A stretch of DNA of 64,000 nucleotides from the NCBI GenBank assembly GCA_027422505.1, contig JAPQWV010000018.1, positions 17,130,001-17,194,000 on the forward strand, given 5' to 3'. This DNA is from Craterostigma plantagineum. Its lineage: Eukaryota; Streptophyta; Magnoliopsida; Lamiales; Linderniaceae. Of this stretch, positions 61,628 through 64,000 are shown one piece after another. Under the pieces are notes generated by a model. The model was not told where the DNA came from, ran no database searches, and saw nothing but the letters and a program-made list of their open reading frames with translations. How positions within the stretch are numbered: the stretch's first letter is position 1; each line of letters begins with the position of its first letter. The translations under genes were made by a program, and so were the position numbers.

Positions 61628-62060
61628 TAAGGAAAACGCACGTATTGCAAGGTTTTTCTTCAGACAACTTTGCGTAAGAGATATATAAGCTTAGGCTTTT
61701 TTACTTACTACGAACCTTATCTGAGACTCATTTTGAAGGCTGGGATGGACGTATGCTTGGAATCTTTCTCTTGGTTCCCTTCTCTATTTGATGAATGTAA
61801 CGTTTACTAAGCTGCTTGATTTTTTTCTTTTCTTTTTTACGTGGAATTTTTCTTTTATAAATGGCGGTGGCGGAGAATTCGCTCTTAATTTTGACCTCCT
61901 GATATTAACGAGTATTTTGTTACGAATTCTAATTTTATATATTCTGCTTTCAATGAGTGGAGAACATTTATTTCGTGGTATGAAACATGAAAAAGAAAAT
62001 AAAATAGTAATTTTGACGTCTGGTTGGAGTGAAAAGTAATGAGAATAATGAAATTTTTTA
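61628..62060. other. Cyclophilin 3' region, no further gene seen
   Basis: Probable 3' UTR followed by AT-rich spacer up to the Stowaway MITE. Short open frames here are not supported by composition or similarity. Confidence 0.5.
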
Positions 62061-62303
62061 CTCCCTCCGTCCCGTGATTTTTATCACATTTGTTGGTCGG
62101 CACGGATATTAAGGTTCTATTATTATAATAATATAGTACAATGAAAAGGTAATAAAGTGTATATTTTGATACGTCTTTTAAGAATATTTAATATTATTAT
62201 ATTAATTGTTTGTGATAGTTTTTTTGCTAAATAAGGAAATGTGATAAAATTAGTGGGACGCCCGAAATGGTAAAATGTGATAAAGTTAGCGGGACGGAGG
62301 GAG
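62061..62303. mobile_element. Stowaway MITE, copy D
   Basis: CTCCCTCCGTCCC and GGGACGGAGGGAG ends with TA on both sides (62059-62060, 62304-62305). Its terminal repeat is perfect over 13 bases, the best-preserved of the four. Confidence 0.92.
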
Positions 62304-62775
62304 TACAATATAACTAAATTTACTTTCCGCGTGAAGAAATTAAAGTGATAGAAAACCTCCAATTCCACCTTATCCTCTGTGAAGAGAAACTAACAGCCAA
62401 ACAAACAAAACAAAAAATCACTAGTTCTTTTAGTTTTACTTTTTTTTTCCCTTGCAATTTTTTTTTGATGTTTTGTGAAGACTTGTAAGCAGAGCAGATC
62501 AACTTGTGGCTCAAGGCTAAGTTGCGTGTGAATTCTTCCCTTTGCAAGTGATTCTGGAAGAAGCATCCAATCAGCTCAACTTCGTCAAAGTCCACACAAG
62601 TTCATGAGTTTGTTTTTTTCTGCGACAACAATAGTATGGAAGAAATTTCCGACATGTTCTTTTGTTTTCTTCCTCATCAATGCAAAGAAAGATAGAAGTC
62701 ATCTTGTTCCTCATGTCACTTTCTATCCCTTAGTTCTGTGAGCTTTGCTAACTTTCAGCCCTTATCAAGTTTTGT

Positions 62776-62787
62776 CTATATATATGC
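62776..62787 (+). promoter_or_regulatory. Likely TATA box of the P450 gene
   Basis: ctatatatatgc lies about 55 bp before the start codon at 62838. That would place transcription start near 62806-62812 and give a short 5' UTR. Sequence-based inference only. Confidence 0.5.
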
Positions 62788-62837
62788 TCTACATAAAGGA
62801 TAGAAGGAAGTAGAGTCGAACTGAAAAATAGGAAAAG

Positions 62838-64000
62838 ATGATCGATATGATTAGCTTCTTCAGAGCTTCAGTGACTCTTTGCTGTGCTGCTGTGGTGTTG
62901 TTCTGCGCATGGAAAGTACTGAACTGGGCATGGATAAGGCCCAAGAGGGTCGAAAGATACTTGAGGCGCCATGGATTTAAGGGAAATTCTTACAGGTTTC
63001 TATTCGGAGACTTTAAAGAAATGAGTGAGATGATCAGAGAAGCGAGGAGCAACCCCATGAACGACTTCTCCCATGATATCGTTCATAGAGTTTCGCCCGC
63101 CAGCTATAGCGCAGCCACCAAATACGGTAAAGGTTCCCTCTTCAGTACTCTGTCTTGATTGTGTTTGTGAAAATGTTTCAGAAAGGAATTTTTCTTTTTT
63201 CTTCATATATGAGCTTTATAGTGATTAGTGATCGACTTTGCAGGTGAAAATTGCTTCGTATGGTTCGGCCCAACTCCAGCGGTACCCATCTTCGACCCCG
63301 AAGTTATAAGGGAAGTATTATCGAAGAGCTTCGTATTTCAGAAGTACTCACTAAATCCCGTAGTTAGAATGATCGCTCGAGGAGTAGTTTCTTACGAAAC
63401 GGATAAATGGGCCAAGCACAGAAGGCTCATTAATCCCGCTTTTCAGACAGATCGAATTAAGGTTTCTTCTCTTTTTTCCTTAAAACGATGTTAAATCATG
63501 CGATTCACTTAGTAGATATTGTTGCTTTTATTGAAGCACATGGTTCCTTCGTTCTACTTGAGCTGCTGCGATATGATGAGCAAATTGGACGAGATTATTA
63601 CAGGCGAAGGATCCTCAGAAGTAGACGTATGGCCTCATCTTCAAGCCTTGACAAGTGATGCCATTTCACGCACGTCTTTTGGCAGTAGCTACGAAGAAGG
63701 TAAGAAGATTTTCGAGCTTCAGAAAGAACAAGCCGAGCTTGCAATGATGACCTTTCGATCAGTTTACATCCCTGGCATGAGGTATACAATCATCACTTCC
63801 TTTTTTCAATACTTTTTTCTTGTCTGAAAGACTATCAGGTTCCTAGGGACTGAATTTTTCTCTATGTAGATTCTTGCCCACGAAAAGAAACAGGCGAATG
63901 AAGAACATAACCGAGGAAGTGAAATCATCAATCCTCAAGATAATAAACAAGAGAATCAAGGCCATCGAAGCAGGCGAAAGCAGCGGCGACGATCTTCTGG
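62838..64000 (+). CDS. Cytochrome P450, CYP72 clan (CYP72A-like), 3' end beyond window
   Basis: Membrane-bound monooxygenase; CYP72A members oxidise terpenoids and hormones, but the substrate cannot be told here. Exons visible: 62838-63126, 63244-63461, 63537-63781, 63870 to past 64000. The N-terminus has a membrane anchor (residues about 7-30), then [29 protein letters not shown], a standard CYP72A opening, [21 protein letters not shown], the [12 protein letters not shown] helix C motif (WxxxR) and [30 protein letters not shown]. Introns are in phase and the reading frame is intact to the edge. The I-helix, ExxR and heme-Cys regions are outside the window, so function cannot be verified. Confidence 0.92.

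Overview
This 64 kb window is nuclear genomic DNA from a flowering plant, most likely a eudicot. The evidence is AT-rich spacers, GT-AG introns, plant-specific gene families (PPR, PERK kinase, SBT5-type subtilase, CYP72-type P450) and abundant plant transposable elements. Nothing bacterial, organellar or CRISPR-like was seen. Exon coordinates come from reading splice sites by eye and checking reading phase; expect errors of a few bases at some boundaries.

Layout. 1-1951: a PPR gene on the minus strand, cut by the window edge. 3118-6437: a decayed, 5'-truncated L1-type LINE with an 18-bp target duplication. 8359-12151: an intact eight-exon PERK-type receptor kinase on the plus strand with nested MITEs in its last intron. 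12630-14378: a Stowaway MITE, then one Mutator-like element inside another, both with 9-bp target duplications. 14565-15972: an intact five-exon CFAP20/BUG22 gene. 16181-37692: a dead subtilase gene on the minus strand, blown up from about 3.7 kb to 21.5 kb by insertions: an old MITE-like element holding a GC-rich hAT MITE, which holds a very young 10.3 kb Ty3/gypsy chromovirus (18630-28970); a second hAT-like element (29168-30575); a small MITE; and a Ty1/copia element (32485-37509). 38483-50034: an 11.6 kb Tat-lineage Ty3/gypsy element with a broken antisense gene and a 57/59-bp alternating tandem array. 50197-50661: a second GC-rich hAT MITE. 50880-54538: an intact ten-exon tandem paralogue of the dead subtilase (763 aa). 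55491-58100: PRMT3-type arginine methyltransferase on the minus strand. About 58870-59335: a decayed sugar-transporter fragment. 59835-61627: a cyclophilin of the PPIH/CYP22 type. 62838-64000: the first four exons of a CYP72-type P450 running off the right end.

The host genes do not form a pathway. They include housekeeping functions (splicing-associated cyclophilin, ribosome-linked PRMT3, CFAP20), a presumably organellar RNA-binding PPR protein, a cell-wall-sensing kinase, a secreted protease and a P450. The main story is a tandem protease pair in which one copy stayed intact while the other became a landing zone for mobile DNA. Insertion order can be read from nesting, target duplications and LTR divergence.
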